A stretch of 64,000 bases of DNA from contig OX637287.1 in the NCBI GenBank assembly GCA_951799445.1, positions 46,591,724-46,655,723 on the forward strand, given 5' to 3'. Below the pieces are notes generated by a model, which was not told where the DNA came from, did not search any database, and saw only the letters and a program-made list of their open reading frames with translations. The stretch comes from Pseudisothecium myosuroides (lineage: Eukaryota; Streptophyta; Bryopsida; Hypnales; Lembophyllaceae). Made by a program: the position numbers and the translations under genes. This document shows positions 61,369-64,000 of the stretch, one piece after another; position 1 is the stretch's first letter, and the number at the start of each line of letters is the position of its first letter.

Positions 61369-62096
61369 TAACTTCTAAATGCCCAAACACCGTTTTTTGG
61401 CAACATAGCAATTTTGGGCAACTCACTACGAGTGGAGTTATTATTAAATTTCCTTTAAAAATTTCACATAATATGTGCCCGAGGAGTAGCTTTAAGGCCC
61501 AACAATTTTCATAACTTTTGACTTCATGGTTAAAAAGTTATCTCATGATATGTAATTTTCATTGCTCGGCGGGCAGCTCGGGCAGCTCGGGCAGCTCAAA
61601 AACTTCTTTAAAAATCACTTTTAAAAAAAATAAAAATTTGAAATTGGTTCTTTAGTTTTATATCTACGTGGGAAGCTTTGAATCATTCCATTTGAATTAG
61701 CGAGTCAAAAATTATGAGGAGTTTTAGTTTGTGGGTAGTTATGGCTTTCAAAGACTTCATACCTACCCGCAAACTAAAACTCCTCATAACTTTTGACTCG
61801 TTAATCCAAATGTAATGATTCAAAGCTTTCCACATAGATATAAATCTAAAGAACCAATTTCAAGTTTTCACTTTTTTTAAAAGTGATTTTTAAAGAAGTT
61901 TTTTGAAAATCACATATCATGCAATAACTTTTTAACCATGAAGTCAAAAGTTATGAAAATTGTTGGGCCTTAAAGCTACTCCTTGGGCACATATCGTGTG
62001 AAATTTTCAAAGAAAAAAAATAAAAACTTCACTCGTAGTGAGCTGCCCAAAATCACTATGTTGCCAAAAAACAAAGTTTTTACATTTAGGGGTTAA
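61369..62096. mobile_element. TTAA/CCCCTAAA foldback element, copy E9
   Basis: TTAA at 61369-61372 and 62093-62096. Left end CTTCTAAATGCCC, right end the complement of CCCCTAAATGTAAA. Almost the whole 720 bases is an inverted repeat centred near 61733 (for example CTCACTACGAGTGGAGTT against its complement near 62020-62045, TGTTGGGCCTTAAAGCTACT against its complement near 61480), so a transcript would fold into a hairpin of about 350 bp. Non-coding. Confidence 0.8.
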
Positions 62097-64000
62097 AAAA
62101 AAACTAATTAGAAATGCTATTAAGGGCTTTTTTGTAGATGCATCATTCATCCATGCAGTCACATGATTCACCAAGGTATTCTAATGTCATTATACACTCT
62201 AATGTCATTATACAGACCTCAATTCAATATTAGAATAATTATACTCATTGAAAGTGTTATTACGTACGAAGTATATGATTTGAATTTAAAGAAAGGAAAA
62301 TATTAAATTTCAAAGTAATATTGTTGTTAAAAAAATTAAAAATTAAAACATTAGCTGTAAAGAGGGGAATTCATTTTTTTATTGCTATGTTTAAGTTTAT
62401 GTGGTTCTAGCAATTACACTAAATAAGCTAGAGTATATAAGCTAGACTAGCTTTTTATTCTTTAGTTGACTATTATCCTTTAGCTAGACTAGGGGTATTC
62501 CAAATTTCCAAAATTGTGAAGATGTATTGTAAAATGCAATTGAAAATAATAATAAGATGACTCTCAAACAATATATAGTTGTAAAAATGATCCATAGATC
62601 ATATCTATGAGGTTAGATCAACTAGTCTACAAACCAATATTTCTCAATAAAATTTGAAGCCAAAATATAGAAATTCCTCTATTATAAATTGTAAAATGAA
62701 TATTTTTTATTTTCTAAAGAATTTTTTTCCTTTAAGTTCAAAATGTTAAGCTCTACTCATTATTTTTTATTTAAACAGATTTAAATCAAATTTTTTTGAA
62801 GACTTACATTTTGCTTTTTTATTCAAGTCATTTTTGAAAGGATAATTTTTTTGAACTAAAAGGTTACTTTTTGAGTTTAGAATTAACAATGTCCTTTGAA
62901 TTATAGAATATTGAAAAGAAATGTCTTTAGAGTTCATATTGTATAAATGTTAAAAAACTAATACAAGAATCTTCAAAAAAAAATCAATGGATAAAAAATG
63001 CATTTTTGTGTGCTTTGGATGTATTTATGTTCATCCGTTTGTTCAAAGTTTGATTGTTTAGTCCTTGAGGAGTCAGTGACCATATGTTCAAGTTTTGAAC
63101 AATGAACTGAATGAATGCAAACATTTTCTGAAACGTTTTTAATGCATACAAATACCTAGATTCTCCTAAATGCGAGTCTAAATGTTTGTAGATTCTTGAA
63201 CATTTGCAAAATGTATATTTTCAAAGCTTCCCTCTGTAAATACTCAATAGTTAAGAAATGTAATTATGTTCACTTCAAAAATTGACATCTCACTAATTCA
63301 AAAAATGGACATTCAAAAATGATTTTGAGTATTTAGTAGGATAAATATAATATATAATCACCATAATTAGGCCTTAACATTCTAAATTTAAAAGACAAAT
63401 TCTAATACTCAACCTACAATTGATTTGAGAATAAATTTTTAAATTTTTGTTCCTAATTTTTTTGATAAACATTTTTTTGAATAATTTATTGATACAACCA
63501 CTAAATATGATATATAGATACTAGCTTATAGCTATTGTCCAAATTCACCACAAAATAATTCTTTAACATGATGTTATGAATTAAACAACTTACTTCAATT
63601 TTTGAAAATTTGGGCTATTCCACAAATCTTAAGGAATTTACCTTCTTCTAGACGAAGATTAGATGTATTTTAATATTTAACTTTTTGAACTTTCAAAGTT
63701 TATATTAATAAAGGTATCTTACAAGTGAGTTTAAGAAAAATTTACAAATGGTCAAATTTTGAAAATCTTTTACAAAAAATTCCAAACCAATTCAAAAACA
63801 TTAAACCTCAAAAGTCCACAAAATGCAAGTAATTTTTTAGCACTTGAAATTTGATACAATAGTCAATAATTATCTTGTACAATAATACTAATATTCTATA
63901 TATAATTATTTTATAAATATAATTATATTTTTAGATTATAGTTTTATTAATTAAATAATATTTAAAAGAGAAGTATTAGATTCAAGCACATAATTGGATA
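62097..64000. other. AT-rich DNA, nothing recognised
   Basis: No open frames of note and no element ends to the window border. Confidence 0.4.

Noticed and set aside
11395..62096. TTTAGGG/CCCTAAA words as interstitial telomere repeats
   Set aside because: The plant telomere heptamer occurs only once per element end, never in tandem; the words belong to the terminal repeats of the TTAA family.
1..64000. CRISPR arrays, rRNA or tRNA genes, bacterial operons
   Set aside because: I saw no direct-repeat/spacer arrays and no rRNA or tRNA cloverleaf signatures; gene structure is eukaryotic with introns.

Overview
The window looks like nuclear DNA of a land plant. It is AT-rich and gene-poor. It carries split genes with GT-AG introns for an alpha-expansin, a plant-type non-specific phospholipase C and a GPI-anchored arabinogalactan peptide, plus a broken EF1-alpha copy. 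The EF1-alpha residues and the moderate intron sizes suggest a moss or another non-seed plant; this is an inference and no lineage marker settles it.

Layout. 1-4000: a decayed DDE-transposase-like gene on the plus strand, facing an unrecognised minus-strand gene with one in-frame TGA. 4000-8300: intergenic, with two tandem TTAA-bounded mini-elements. 8300-10300: an EF1-alpha pseudogene that keeps its introns but has lost its ATG and has several frame breaks. 11.4-27.4 kb: a repeat-dominated block. Its core is a near-perfect inverted duplication (arms 14527-19352 and 21061-25886, about 4.8 kb each, 1.7 kb spacer) that carries two divergent copies of a small spliced membrane/coiled-coil gene. 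27.8-30.5 kb: a MITE and a large diverged foldback element. 31-37 kb: nothing recognisable except a long miRNA-precursor-like hairpin at 37.2 kb. 37.7-39.6 kb: expansin. 41.5-43.4 kb: three small MITEs. 43.7-47.4 kb: phospholipase C (minus strand). 49.6-50.2 kb: arabinogalactan peptide (minus strand). 51.5-53.3 kb: a TIR element with a wrecked pogo-like transposase. 53.5-62.1 kb: more TTAA elements, a CACTA-type element and a tandemly duplicated membrane/coiled-coil gene fragment. The last 1.9 kb is featureless AT-rich DNA.

The three intact known genes act at the cell surface or on membranes: expansin loosens the wall, the arabinogalactan peptide is anchored on the outer face of the plasma membrane, and the phospholipase C cleaves phospholipids or galactolipids. 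Nothing in the sequence says they are co-regulated.

The most unusual signal is a family of about 0.64-2.4 kb non-coding elements. They start CCCCTAAA, end TTTAGGGG, and are bounded by TTAA at every intact end. Seven two-ended copies and two fragments lie in this window; one copy is a foldback sitting on the dyad of the giant palindrome, and another contains the palindrome's outer breakpoints. TTAA target duplications are the hallmark of piggyBac-type transposition, which is not commonly reported in land plants.
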